DNA of 64,000 bases from Bermanella sp047621325 (lineage in GTDB: Bacteria; Pseudomonadota; Gammaproteobacteria; Pseudomonadales; Oceanobacteraceae): the NCBI GenBank assembly GCA_047621325.1, contig JBLHLT010000003.1:148019-212018 (forward strand). Direction: 5' to 3'. The notes beneath the pieces are model-generated. The model worked only from the letters and a program-made list of their open reading frames with translations. It did not search any database and was not told where the DNA came from. Positions 41,804 to 50,602 of the stretch are shown piece after piece (position 1 is the first letter of the stretch; each line of letters starts with the position of its first letter). Made by a program: the position numbers and the translations under genes.

Positions 41804-42517
41804 ATGGACAAGAACTCTCCCATACAATTTACCTTAGCTGAGCGTAGTGCCTCTGTAACTATCACCCAATGGGTATATGCCACTTTACGCAATGCTGTCA
41901 TGTACGGAAACATACTACCTGGCCGCGCCCTTACCATTCGCGAACTGGCTAAAGAGCTAAATGTTAGCCCCATGCCTGTACGGGAAGCGCTACGCCAACT
42001 GGCGGCTGAAAATGCACTCGAGATACAAGGCAATCGTCGGGTCATGGTCCCTAAAATGACCGCCATGAAATTCAATGAATTATGTCAAGCACGCATGGCC
42101 ATCGAAAGTCATGCTGCAGAGCGTGCATTACCTTATATAGACAGTCAAAGACTGCTGTTATTGCAACAAATTGACGCGCAAATAGACAACACTCAACTCT
42201 CTGGTAACCACGAACCCATCAGTGCGCTAAATCAAGAATTCCATCGCACCTTATACAACGCAAACCCCCATCAAGTCACGCTTCCTTTGATAGAAAGTTT
42301 ATGGTTACAGCTCGGTCCTTTCATGAAGTTGGCCAGTGCGCATTTAGAACTATCCAATCAAGTGGATCGTCACACCGAAGCCATGACCGCCATTGAAAAT
42401 AAAGATGCGTTTGCCTTACAGCTGGCGATTAAAGCCGACATTCGCGAAGGCTTTAATTTTGCCAGCACACCTGAGTCACTACAGCGCTTTATTGATGAAT
42501 CTAATCGTCATAATTAA
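41804..42517 (+). CDS. GntR-family (FCD/FadR type) repressor of polyamine catabolism
   Basis: A 237-residue regulator with an N-terminal GntR winged helix (QWVYATLRNAVMYGNILPGRALTIRELAKELNVSPMPVREALRQLAAENAL, about 22-72) and a C-terminal all-helical FCD domain (ARMAIESHAAERALPY, then NQEFHRTLYNANP with the FCD metal-binding His, and HTEAMTAIENKD). It is flanked by puuA and the spuC-like gene, both with TTGTGATCACAA operators, so it very probably binds these and responds to a polyamine or an intermediate. Whether it represses or activates is inferred from operator position (repression). Confidence 0.88.
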   Translation: MDKNSPIQFTLAERSASVTITQWVYATLRNAVMYGNILPGRALTIRELAKELNVSPMPVREALRQLAAENALEIQGNRRVMVPKMTAMKFNELCQARMAIESHAAERALPYIDSQRLLLLQQIDAQIDNTQLSGNHEPISALNQEFHRTLYNANPHQVTLPLIESLWLQLGPFMKLASAHLELSNQVDRHTEAMTAIENKDAFALQLAIKADIREGFNFASTPESLQRFIDESNRHN

Positions 42518-42664
42518 GACTATTGTCACGTAACCTTGCTGCCGGCCTCTACACGCTAATAAGACTCATCACTCATATTAGCAGTCAATTCATTATGTCG
42601 ACTAGACTGCTTAGATTGTCTCCACATAAAAGGCAGGTACAAGCCGCTATGTACACGAGTGCTA

Positions 42665-42693
42665 TTGACATATTAATTTTGTGATCACAAAAT
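42665..42693 (+). promoter_or_regulatory. Promoter with embedded GntR operator for the spuC-like gene
   Basis: TTGACA (42665-42670) and CAAAAT (42688-42693), spaced 17 bp, form a plausible sigma-70 promoter. TTTTGTGATCACAAAAT (42677-42693, core TTGTGATCACAA 42679-42690) lies between and over the -10, so a bound regulator would block RNA polymerase. Confidence 0.65.
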
Positions 42694-42749
42694 GAAAATA
42701 AGCTAATCAAAAAAATAGTGCGACCTCGCTATCATATTTAGGAGCAAAC

Positions 42750-44120
42750 ATGTCAGAGTCCACATTGAATACCCAAGATATTCAGCACATTGACGCCAAC
42801 CACCATTTGCATCCGTTTACCAACACGGGCGCCCTAAACGCAAAGGGGGCCCGTATCATTGAAAAAGCAGAAGGCGTTTACATTTGGGACAGCGAAGGTA
42901 AAAAGTTACTCGACGGCATGGCGGGCTTATGGTGTGTCAACATGGGTTACGGCCGTAAAGAGTTAGCCGATGTGGCCTATAAGCAGATGCAAGAACTGCC
43001 TTATTACAACACTTTCTTTCAAACCAGCCATCAACCAGCCACCGAACTCGCCAAAGAAATCGCCAGTGTTACCCCCCATGATTTAGACCATATTTTCTTC
43101 GCGAATTCAGGCTCTGAAGCGGTCGATACCATCATGCGATTGGTACGTCACTACTGGGCCATTAAGGGAAAGCCTTATCGCAATATCATTATCGCCCGCG
43201 ATAATGCTTACCACGGCTCCACACTTGCCGGCGCCAGCCTTGGTGGTATGGGCGGCATGCATAAACAAGGAGCACCACTTGTGCCGGGTATTGAACATAT
43301 CCGCCAACCATACTGGTACGGAGAAGGCGGAGAACTCAGCGAAGAAGAATTTGGCCTAGCTTGCGCACAAGCATTAGAGACACGCATTTTAGAAGTCGGC
43401 CCAGATAACGTTGCCTGTTTTATTGGCGAGCCTATCCAAGGTGCTGGCGGTGTGATTGTACCACCAGCTAACTACTGGGCTGAAATTCAAAGAATTTGTA
43501 ATAAATACGATATTTTACTCGCCGCCGATGAAGTCATTTGTGGCTTTGGTCGCACGGGCAGCTGGTTTGGTAGTGATACATTTGGCATCAAGCCTGACAT
43601 TATTTCGATGGCCAAGGGTTTATCGTCTGGCTATTTACCCATTGCGGCAGTGGCCGTTGGTGGGCGCATCAGTAAAGCGCTAATGGCACACAATGATGAC
43701 TTTCATCACGGCTTCACTTATTCAGGCCACCCTGTCAGTGCCGCGGTGGCTCTTGAAAATATTCGATTGATGAAAAAAGAAAATATTGTGGAATACGTGG
43801 CGAAGGATATTGGCCCTTATTTTCAAAACGCTTTACGTGAACGTTTAGGCGACCACCCTTTAGTGGGTAACATTGTCGGCACCGGGTTAATTGCCGGTAT
43901 TGCGTTAGTAAAAAATAAGTCACCAAAAGAATTTTTTGGTGCCGATGTCAACATTGGTTTAATTTGCCGAGACCATTGCTTCGAAAACGGTTTAATTATG
44001 CGTGCTACCGGCAGCCGCATGGTGCTATCACCACCATTAGTTATTAGCCGCGATGAAGTGGACGAGCTAGTGGATAAAGCGGTTTTATGTTTTGACTTAA
44101 CATTAAAAACTGTCAGCTAA
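42750..44120 (+). CDS. spuC: Putrescine/polyamine:pyruvate aminotransferase, SpuC-like
   Basis: A 456-residue class III PLP aminotransferase. It has LDGMAGLWCVNMGYGRKEL (58-76 region), FFANSGSEAVDT, NAYHGSTLAGASLGG, the PLP Asp in LLAADEVICGFGRTGSW and Lys in SMAKGLSSGYLP. The sequence is closer to SpuC than the copy at 19468. It converts putrescine (or cadaverine/spermidine derivatives) to the amino-aldehyde using pyruvate. It is preceded by an operator shared with puuA, so both pathways for putrescine are co-regulated. Confidence 0.88.
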   Translation: MSESTLNTQDIQHIDANHHLHPFTNTGALNAKGARIIEKAEGVYIWDSEGKKLLDGMAGLWCVNMGYGRKELADVAYKQMQELPYYNTFFQTSHQPATELAKEIASVTPHDLDHIFFANSGSEAVDTIMRLVRHYWAIKGKPYRNIIIARDNAYHGSTLAGASLGGMGGMHKQGAPLVPGIEHIRQPYWYGEGGELSEEEFGLACAQALETRILEVGPDNVACFIGEPIQGAGGVIVPPANYWAEIQRICNKYDILLAADEVICGFGRTGSWFGSDTFGIKPDIISMAKGLSSGYLPIAAVAVGGRISKALMAHNDDFHHGFTYSGHPVSAAVALENIRLMKKENIVEYVAKDIGPYFQNALRERLGDHPLVGNIVGTGLIAGIALVKNKSPKEFFGADVNIGLICRDHCFENGLIMRATGSRMVLSPPLVISRDEVDELVDKAVLCFDLTLKTVS

Positions 44121-44125
44121 ACAAT

Positions 44126-44148
44126 AGCGGTCAGCCGTATTGGCCGCT
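44126..44148 (+). terminator. Possible terminator after the spuC-like gene
   Basis: AGCGGTCA and TGGCCGCT pair as an 8-bp stem with one G-U, followed by TTCATTTTCATTTT. It lies 5 bp after the stop. Confidence 0.6.
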
Positions 44149-44186
44149 TTCATTTTCATTTTGACAGCATCTATTTTCGAGGCATC

Positions 44187-45002
44187 ATGAACTCCACTTT
44201 CAGCCAAGACCCAAATCAGGTTAATTGGCAAAAACAACTGGCATCTTTGATTGATCATATTCGCCTGCGCAGCTTTCCTAATGCGCTAGAGGAGTTTCTT
44301 GCCAGTCAGTGTCACTTTGATAGCGTGCTGATGCTAACGTTTAAAAAGTCCTTTAAACCCATTGTTCTCCACCCTACAAACCCTGCGGAACACAGCCCAA
44401 CCTTACGCAGCTATTTAAAAAAAGAATATATTTTAGACCCGCTATGCACTGCGATTGATCAAGGCACACTGCCCAATATCAGCCGCCTAACCGACATTGC
44501 ACCAGACTCCTTTGAAACCACCGAGTATTACCAAACCTGTTATAAAGATTTTGATTTTGTCGATGAAATCAACATCGCTATTCAGTTGGATAACGACGTG
44601 ACTTGCGCAATCACCATTGGTCGTAAATCTCGCCTTGGAACCATTACCCGCGCTGAAATTAAACGTTTAAATGACGTTTACCCAGTTATAAATTCGTTAG
44701 TGCGTCAGTTTTGGTTATCGCAATCGCAAGAGTACGTAAAATACGAAACCGAAGCCGGCGCCATGAATCACGCACTGAGTACGTTCGCAAACGGCGTATT
44801 AACAAAACGCGAGCAAGAAATTACCGCGCTCATTTTACAAGGTCACTCATCCAAAGCGATCGCCAATCAATTAAGCATTAGCCTTGGTACGGTTAAAGTG
44901 CATCGTAAAAATATTCACACACGTTTAAACACCTCAACCCAGTCAGAAATATTCACACTGTTTTTAAGCCACCTAAATGAATTAGACTCAACCCCAAGCT
45001 AA
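44187..45002 (+). CDS. LuxR-family transcriptional regulator
   Basis: A 271-residue protein whose C-terminal 60 residues (about 207-266: GVLTKREQEITALILQGHSSKAIANQLSISLGTVKVHRKNIHTRLN) form a canonical LuxR helix-turn-helix. The N-terminal 190 residues have no receiver Asp pocket and do not look like an acyl-homoserine-lactone domain I can confirm; a GAF-like sensory fold is possible. It lies 66 bp after the spuC-like gene, perhaps responding to polyamine catabolites. Such regulators often accompany amine/amino acid genes; the target is not known. Confidence 0.82.
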   Translation: MNSTFSQDPNQVNWQKQLASLIDHIRLRSFPNALEEFLASQCHFDSVLMLTFKKSFKPIVLHPTNPAEHSPTLRSYLKKEYILDPLCTAIDQGTLPNISRLTDIAPDSFETTEYYQTCYKDFDFVDEINIAIQLDNDVTCAITIGRKSRLGTITRAEIKRLNDVYPVINSLVRQFWLSQSQEYVKYETEAGAMNHALSTFANGVLTKREQEITALILQGHSSKAIANQLSISLGTVKVHRKNIHTRLNTSTQSEIFTLFLSHLNELDSTPS

Positions 45003-45004
45003 AC

Positions 45005-46543
45005 CTAATCAAATAAATTATTTTTGTTGTAGCCACCACCAATGGTGGCGAAAGCAAAAGATATACCTGCTTTAAAGGTAAATTCAGATACATTATCATC
45101 ACACCTCAATCGACTTTCTTCTGTACAAAAATAGTCAACACCTAAAACAATGCTAGAATTAGGAATTATTCTAATGGGCACTAAATAACTCATTCCAAGT
45201 TGTAAGCCTTCTTTTGTTTTGTCTTCTATTTCAATATCTATATCATAAAAACCATAACCAACATTGAATCTCCAAGCTCCTAAGTCACCATACTGATATG
45301 GAAAAGTTGCTAGCAAGCTAGCCCCTAATAGATTGCCCTTATCATTTACATCTTTATAACTTAAAGCAGCTCCTAATCCTGTGTATTTCCAATCAAATAA
45401 TGAATCTGCTGAAAGTACTACTTCCCAACCACCATAAGCTTCGTCTTGATTTTGCTCTAGAATAGAATCTAACAATATGTCTAAACTCAACACCCGCCGT
45501 AATGGCATTGCTCCGATGACATCAATCGGCATCAAACAATCTTGAGGAGTTTCGTTTGAAAAAAATTCGCCTTTAAATTCCCTATCAATGTATTCCGAAT
45601 TAAACTCAGATTGATACTTACTTCCCTTCCCTAAATAAATCGTTCTATTATTACCAGCAGAAACTAAGCCATGACAAGTTACAGTATTATCTTTGAATTT
45701 AATAAGTGCCGGCTGGAATCGATTGGAGGTATGAGAGGGAAATAGAACTTCCGCCTGACTGCTTACGCCTAATACCTCTAGGAAAATATTTTTAATAGCT
45801 TGTGTATTCGCATCCAACAAATGTGATTGATTGATGGTGTTTTTATTATCCACATACATGCCATCACCATAGGCAATCCAAGTACCATACTTTCGATTCC
45901 CCAGTAACGCACCCTCCTTATTGTAATAATCATGAAAGCCTACACTGAGCTCAGCGCTAGAGGCTGCACGACCAAACCCACTGTGACCAATTGAAAACGC
46001 ATCCTGTAAAAAATGATCGGCGAACGCACTATATGCCAGCATTTCTTTCATTAAGCGAGCTAACTCAAGTTTCTCTTGGGAGGTAAAACTTTGCTTAAAA
46101 ACCGATGATTTCAGCATGATTAAGCGAGCATGAATATTCTTGGCAACCTCTAATGCATTTAAATGATGTTTCACCCAAACCGGCTGCACCATTGGCCAAA
46201 AATGGGTAGCATTTTCTGCAGCAAGACTGGCATAAACAATTGCACTGCCAGCGGCAACCTCCCCTTCTTGAGATAGAAACTCTTTCGGTGATGTTAAATG
46301 ATCCCCTGCCAGCGCTGACATTCGCCCATAAGCGTCTGCCTGTTCCATTAATCGAAAATCACTCTGGCAAAGCCATTGATTTAAAATTTGTTTTTGCTGA
46401 TCATTTAAGCTACTAGGTAAACTTTCGCATGCTTTTAAATAAGCCGTTCGTCCTGCTGAACTGTGCTCATCAAAATTCCAAGCGTATACATCAAAAACCA
46501 AGACCAATAGCCAACTAGTCATAATCACACGATTCAAAATCAT
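45005..46543 (-). CDS. Secreted zinc phospholipase C-like protein with barrel-like C-terminal region
   Basis: A 512-residue protein. The signal peptide should be cut between Ala21 and Trp22, so the mature protein starts WNFDEH, like zinc-dependent phospholipase C whose Trp1 is a metal ligand (compare W...DKH in the Bacillus enzyme). Further zinc-ligand patterns are DH at 81-82, and H177-x3-D181-x5-H187 (HFLQDAFSIGH), which has the exact spacing of the phospholipase C/P1 nuclease family; H204 follows. The Glu four residues later is not in place (Asn208). Residues about 350-512 have alternating hydrophobic/aromatic strands (GGWEVVLSADSL, LGASLLATF, GAWRFNVGYGFYDIDI, SYLVPIRIIPNSSIVLGVDYF, FTFKAGISFAFATIGGGY), suggesting an outer-membrane-type barrel. 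The SD AAGGA is 7 nt before the ATG. Enzyme substrate is inferred. Confidence 0.75.
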   Translation of the reverse strand: MILNRVIMTSWLLVLVFDVYAWNFDEHSSAGRTAYLKACESLPSSLNDQQKQILNQWLCQSDFRLMEQADAYGRMSALAGDHLTSPKEFLSQEGEVAAGSAIVYASLAAENATHFWPMVQPVWVKHHLNALEVAKNIHARLIMLKSSVFKQSFTSQEKLELARLMKEMLAYSAFADHFLQDAFSIGHSGFGRAASSAELSVGFHDYYNKEGALLGNRKYGTWIAYGDGMYVDNKNTINQSHLLDANTQAIKNIFLEVLGVSSQAEVLFPSHTSNRFQPALIKFKDNTVTCHGLVSAGNNRTIYLGKGSKYQSEFNSEYIDREFKGEFFSNETPQDCLMPIDVIGAMPLRRVLSLDILLDSILEQNQDEAYGGWEVVLSADSLFDWKYTGLGAALSYKDVNDKGNLLGASLLATFPYQYGDLGAWRFNVGYGFYDIDIEIEDKTKEGLQLGMSYLVPIRIIPNSSIVLGVDYFCTEESRLRCDDNVSEFTFKAGISFAFATIGGGYNKNNLFD

Positions 46544-46640
46544 CTTACTATCCTTGTAGTTGGGTTCTCAGACAAAATAGTAATGCTTTGAAACTAGAAA
46601 GGAAAGGTTACAAATATTGCTCAAACTACATTCGAAAAAA

Positions 46641-46671
46641 AGCGCGACCAAAGGAAGAACTTGGCCGCGCT
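46641..46671 (-). terminator. Terminator of the ureohydrolase gene
   Basis: AGCGCG-A-CCAA and TTGG-C-CGCGCT form a stem with one internal mismatch; on the minus strand it is followed by seven U (A-run 46635-46641). The remaining 271-bp gap 46544-46814 shows no gene. Confidence 0.75.
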
Positions 46672-46814
46672 AAAAAACACTCGAAAAATAAAAGACAGCA
46701 CATCTTAAATTTCAAGCAGTAACCAAAGTTTACGGCTTGAAAACGTACATCACTATATGTCTGAATAGGTAGACCATTAGCGAGTTATTAAAGTTCCATT
46801 ACAACTAAATTGGA

Positions 46815-47744
46815 TTAACCCTGTTTATTAGCCGCCAGCACATATAAATATTCTAACGCTAAGGTGGCGGCCGCCAACGACGTAATTTCGGCATGATCAT
46901 AAGCAGGGGCTACTTCTACTACGTCCATACCAACTAAATTGATGCCTTGTAAACCACGAATAATTTTAAGTGCACAATCAGTGGTTAAACCTGCCGCCAC
47001 CGGTGTGCCCGTACCAGGCGCATAGGCTGGGTCAAGACAATCAATATCAAACGTTAGATACACTTTTTTATCACCCACACGTTCTTTTATTCGCTTTAAG
47101 GTTTCGTGTGGGCCGTTGTCGCCTACCCACGCGCCGTCTAATACTTCAAACGGATAACCTTTACGGGTGAAGTTAGTACGAATACCAATTTGCAGCGAGT
47201 GCTCGGTGTCCACAATACCCTCTTCAACCGCATGATGTAAAAATGTACCGTGATCGAATTTACTGCCACCGCTGTAAGTATCGGTATGGGCATCAAAGTG
47301 AATCAACGCTACTGGGCCGTGCTCTTTTGCTATTGAACGCAAAATAGGCAAAGTAATAAAGTGATCACCACCAATGGTGAGCGGATTCTTACCCGCTTGT
47401 ACGATACTCAAAATATGCGCTTCTAAGTTGTCGACCAAGGTTTGTGGCTCGCCATGTAGAAAGTTCACATTACCTATGTCAGCAACGTTTAAGTGATCAT
47501 TTAATGCAAAATCCCACGGCCAGCGCTCACCTTCCCACGCCATATTAATGGATGCCGCACGCACACCTTGTGGTCCATTACGCGCACCACCACGCCCTGA
47601 TGTAGCCATATCAAACGGCACACCACTGACAATCACGTCAGCGTCGCTGGTATTTAAGTCTGTCACGAATGGAAATTCTAAAAACGTAACACCCAATGCA
47701 CCATAAATTGGATAGTTCGCATTTGCGACATTTGAGTTCGACAT
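46815..47744 (-). CDS. Ureohydrolase: agmatinase or guanidinobutyrase
   Basis: A 309-residue manganese ureohydrolase. Metal motifs are GGDHFITLPIL, DAHTDTY (with the preceding HFDAHTD) and FDIDCLDPAYAPGTGTP, as in agmatinase/guanidinobutyrase. It releases urea from agmatine (to putrescine) or 4-guanidinobutyrate (to GABA). The divergent LysR gene with a dyad between them recalls gbuA-gbuR of Pseudomonas, and the products feed the polyamine/GABA genes of this window. The start is at MSNSN with AAAGG 6 nt upstream; the longer frame to 47813 overlaps the operator region. Agmatine versus guanidinobutyrate cannot be resolved. Confidence 0.85.
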   Translation of the reverse strand: MSNSNVANANYPIYGALGVTFLEFPFVTDLNTSDADVIVSGVPFDMATSGRGGARNGPQGVRAASINMAWEGERWPWDFALNDHLNVADIGNVNFLHGEPQTLVDNLEAHILSIVQAGKNPLTIGGDHFITLPILRSIAKEHGPVALIHFDAHTDTYSGGSKFDHGTFLHHAVEEGIVDTEHSLQIGIRTNFTRKGYPFEVLDGAWVGDNGPHETLKRIKERVGDKKVYLTFDIDCLDPAYAPGTGTPVAAGLTTDCALKIIRGLQGINLVGMDVVEVAPAYDHAEITSLAAATLALEYLYVLAANKQG

Positions 47745-47824
47745 GAAAAGCCTTTGGTAAAAGGTAAAAGATGCACTAAGTGTAGCCAGCCAATGAAAAT
47801 TAGTGAAATGCATATTTTAAATAC

Positions 47825-47847
47825 AAGTATGTATATAATTAATACTT
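47825..47847. promoter_or_regulatory. LysR-type operator AAGTAT-N11-ATACTT
   Basis: Perfect 6-bp arms with an 11-bp AT-only spacer (a T-N11-A LysR box) between the ureohydrolase gene and the divergent LysR gene. It probably binds the LysR product. Confidence 0.7.
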
Positions 47848-47867
47848 AAACTAAAAGGATGCATCCG

Positions 47868-48788
47868 ATGAATCTGCGCCAATTTGATTTAAACCTACTG
47901 ATAATCTTTGACGCGCTCGTAACCGAATGCCATGTGAGTCGTGCTGCGGATAAAGTATTTTTAAGCCAATCCGCCATGAGCCATGCTCTTAACCGTTTAC
48001 GCGAACAATTGAGTGACCCTATTCTTGTTCGCACCGAGCAAGGCTTACAACCCACCCCAAGGGCATTAGCCATGGCACCAAAGGTACGCAGTGCCTTGCA
48101 ACTATTACAGCAGTCAATTAATCCAAGTGATGAGTTTGATGCAAACAATGCACAGCGTACCTTCACCATTGCCAGTACCGACTATTTTGAAGCGGTTATT
48201 TTTCCTGAGCTGCTCAGCCACCTGCTCACTATTGCACCGAATATTAAAATTGAAATTGAAATGATTGCCGAAGACGCCAGCCAAACTCGTTTAGCCAATG
48301 GGGAGGTCGATTTAGTGGTGGGAATGGACGCAGAACAAACCCTGCCAACTCACTTAATCAGTGAGCACTGGTTAAACGAATCTCAAGTTTGCCTTGTGGC
48401 AAACGCGCACCCAAATGTGAAAACCAGTTTGAATTTGAAACAATATTTAAAACTATCTCATGTGGTGTTTTGGGATGTCAGCCAAGTAAGTGCTAACTCG
48501 GTAGACACATGGCTTGAACAGCAAAACCTAACGCGCCAACATATGGCCCGCACCGTAAACTACATGGCGGCGGCGCGCATTGTTGAAAAAACCAATGCCA
48601 TCATGACGCTGCCTTTACACATGGCGCAGCTGTTTAGCCAAATGATGAATGTGCGTATTGTCAAACCGCCTAAAGGCATTCCTGCCATTAACATGACTAT
48701 GGTACATCACCCACTTTACAGTGAAGACCCTGCTGTAAATTGGTTAGCCAAACACATTCATGATTTTAGCCAAGCCATCGATTGGTAA
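47868..48788 (+). CDS. LysR-family regulator, divergent from the ureohydrolase
   Basis: A 306-residue LysR protein starting MNLRQFDLNLLIIFDALVTECHVSRAADKVFLSQSAMSHALNRLREQL (helix-turn-helix about 17-40), then an effector domain. The start at MNLRQF leaves a sensible SD distance from AAAAGG; the ATG at 47859 sits directly on the SD. It is a GbuR-like candidate regulator of the ureohydrolase, based on divergence and the AAGTAT-N11-ATACTT site. The inducer is likely a guanidino compound; inferred. Confidence 0.87.
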   Translation: MNLRQFDLNLLIIFDALVTECHVSRAADKVFLSQSAMSHALNRLREQLSDPILVRTEQGLQPTPRALAMAPKVRSALQLLQQSINPSDEFDANNAQRTFTIASTDYFEAVIFPELLSHLLTIAPNIKIEIEMIAEDASQTRLANGEVDLVVGMDAEQTLPTHLISEHWLNESQVCLVANAHPNVKTSLNLKQYLKLSHVVFWDVSQVSANSVDTWLEQQNLTRQHMARTVNYMAAARIVEKTNAIMTLPLHMAQLFSQMMNVRIVKPPKGIPAINMTMVHHPLYSEDPAVNWLAKHIHDFSQAIDW

Positions 48789-48825
48789 TCCCGTATTAAC
48801 GGATACAAAGATAAAAGTTTGAGAG

Positions 48826-49713
48826 TCAGTCGTGAAAATTTTCCGCTAACCAATCAAAGACTAGACGTACTTTTTTGTTTGTATGCAGTTCGCGATGACA
48901 TACAAGCCAGGACTCTAATTCGATGGGTGAAAATGCTTCGGTGAAAACAGGAATTAAATCAGGGTATCGCGCTGCCACGTGTTCTGGCAGGAACGCTATA
49001 CCCACCCTTTGTTGCAACAGTTGAATTTGGACCATTTGATTCTTACACAAAATAATAAACTGCTCTGAATCAATGGGCCAACCTAGGGACTCTAGATACT
49101 GCCTCATGCCATCTGTGCGATCAAAGCCAATGAGTTTTAAGTCTTTCACATGACTAATTGGGGCATCAATAAACGCATTCGCATATTCTTTATGGCCATA
49201 TAAATGCACACGCTCTTTACCGAGTTTTTTGATAATTAAATCGTGTTCAGTTGGGCGTTTATAGCGAATCGCGATATCAGCCTCGCGACGTTTTAAATCA
49301 CTAATATCATTCGAGACCAAAACTTCTAATTGAATGTTGGGCGCTTGTTGCTGCAACTGTTCAATACACGATGGTAATCGGAAGTATGCGTCCAGCTCCG
49401 TTAACGATATACACACTTGACCTGCAATATCATTGGATTGACCTTGTGCAACTAAAGCAAAATTATTGGCCGCGTCAGCCATCTGCACAACATATTGATG
49501 TAATCGCTGCCCTGCTTCTGTCAGTACTAAACCTTTACCCACTCGCTCAAATAACGTGATATTTAATTCCACTTCTAAGGCAGATATTTGTCGACCCAAC
49601 GTAGGCTGACTCATGCCAAGCGCACGACCCGCCGCCGATAGTGAGCCCTCGCTGGCCACCACTAAAAAAGCGCGTGCTCTATTCCAGTCAAATTGAATGT
49701 TCTGCCAGTCCAT
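48826..49713 (-). CDS. LysR-family transcriptional regulator
   Basis: A 295-residue LysR protein (helix-turn-helix FLVVASEGSLSAAGRALGMSQPTLGRQISALEVELN, about 17-51; C-terminal effector domain). It is close to the group that regulates divergent reductase or oxidoreductase genes. It is divergent from an NAD(P)-binding protein gene, with a perfect 8-N10-8 dyad between them, its probable binding site. Confidence 0.88.
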   Translation of the reverse strand: MDWQNIQFDWNRARAFLVVASEGSLSAAGRALGMSQPTLGRQISALEVELNITLFERVGKGLVLTEAGQRLHQYVVQMADAANNFALVAQGQSNDIAGQVCISLTELDAYFRLPSCIEQLQQQAPNIQLEVLVSNDISDLKRREADIAIRYKRPTEHDLIIKKLGKERVHLYGHKEYANAFIDAPISHVKDLKLIGFDRTDGMRQYLESLGWPIDSEQFIILCKNQMVQIQLLQQRVGIAFLPEHVAARYPDLIPVFTEAFSPIELESWLVCHRELHTNKKVRLVFDWLAENFHD

Positions 49714-49784
49714 CTATATCACTACCTCCGTTAACCATTCATATTTGAATAGGTAGTATACCCAGTACAGCAGTATTTAAACTT

Positions 49785-49810
49785 ATTTGCATGGCTATAC
49801 TGATGCAAAT
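49785..49810. promoter_or_regulatory. Dyad ATTTGCAT-N10-ATGCAAAT
   Basis: Perfect 8-bp arms, 10-bp spacer, 21 bp before the NAD(P)-binding gene start and 72 bp from the LysR start. It is a likely operator of the divergent LysR protein. Confidence 0.65.
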
Positions 49811-49830
49811 GAAAGTAAGAGGCCAATATC

Positions 49831-50559
49831 ATGAATGTTTTAGTATTGGGTGCCACTGGCGCCACGGGTCGCTGGGCGGTAACAGAGCTTTTAGCCAACG
49901 GACATAACGTAGTTGCACTCGTAAGAGACGCGACTGCAATGAAAACGCTGATTAAGCCCTCGACCCAGTTAACCATCATTGAGAAAACCGCACTCACTAT
50001 TGCCTTAAAAGAATTAACCAAGCTGGTGTGTCAGTCTGACGCCATCATCTGTTGCCTAGGGCACACACTTTCATGGAAAGGCATCTATGGCGCGCCACGC
50101 ATGCTGGTAAAAAGCAGCCTTCAGCGGGTTTGTGAGTGCGTGACGCCGGAACGAAAAACAACCTTACGAGTGGTTCTCATGAACTCCACAGGTTGTCGCA
50201 ACCTTGATGAACAAGAGCCTGTGTCCTTGGCACAACATGCGGTATTGGGATTATTACGTTTACTGCTTCCACCTCACGTGGACAACGAACGGGCCGGCAA
50301 CTACTTACGATTACTGCACAAGCGCCACCCTGAGTTGAACCATTTAATTGAATGGGTCGTGGTCAGACCGGATGCCCTAATTGATGACCACCAATTATCA
50401 GAATATACCCTCCACCCTTCACCCATTCGAAGTGCCCTTTTTGATTCAGGCAAAACCAGCCGCATCAATGCTGGTCACTTTATGGCGAATCTTGTTGTCA
50501 ATGATACTGACTGGCAGCAATGGAAGGGGAAGATGCCCGTCATCTACAACAACGGTTAA
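49831..50559 (+). CDS. NAD(P)-binding Rossmann-fold protein (atypical SDR)
   Basis: A 242-residue protein with an N-terminal dinucleotide motif VLVLGATGATGRWAVTELLANGHNVVALVRD (Gly-rich GATGATG, residues 7-13), typical of atypical SDR/NmrA-like NAD(P)H-binding proteins. No Tyr-x3-Lys pair is obvious. It may be a reductase or a redox sensor. It is controlled by the divergent LysR gene by position. Substrate unknown. Confidence 0.82.
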   Translation: MNVLVLGATGATGRWAVTELLANGHNVVALVRDATAMKTLIKPSTQLTIIEKTALTIALKELTKLVCQSDAIICCLGHTLSWKGIYGAPRMLVKSSLQRVCECVTPERKTTLRVVLMNSTGCRNLDEQEPVSLAQHAVLGLLRLLLPPHVDNERAGNYLRLLHKRHPELNHLIEWVVVRPDALIDDHQLSEYTLHPSPIRSALFDSGKTSRINAGHFMANLVVNDTDWQQWKGKMPVIYNNG

Positions 50560-50602
50560 CCCTTTAAGGGCACGGCCCCATGGGCCCGACTAGTAACCAA
50601 TA

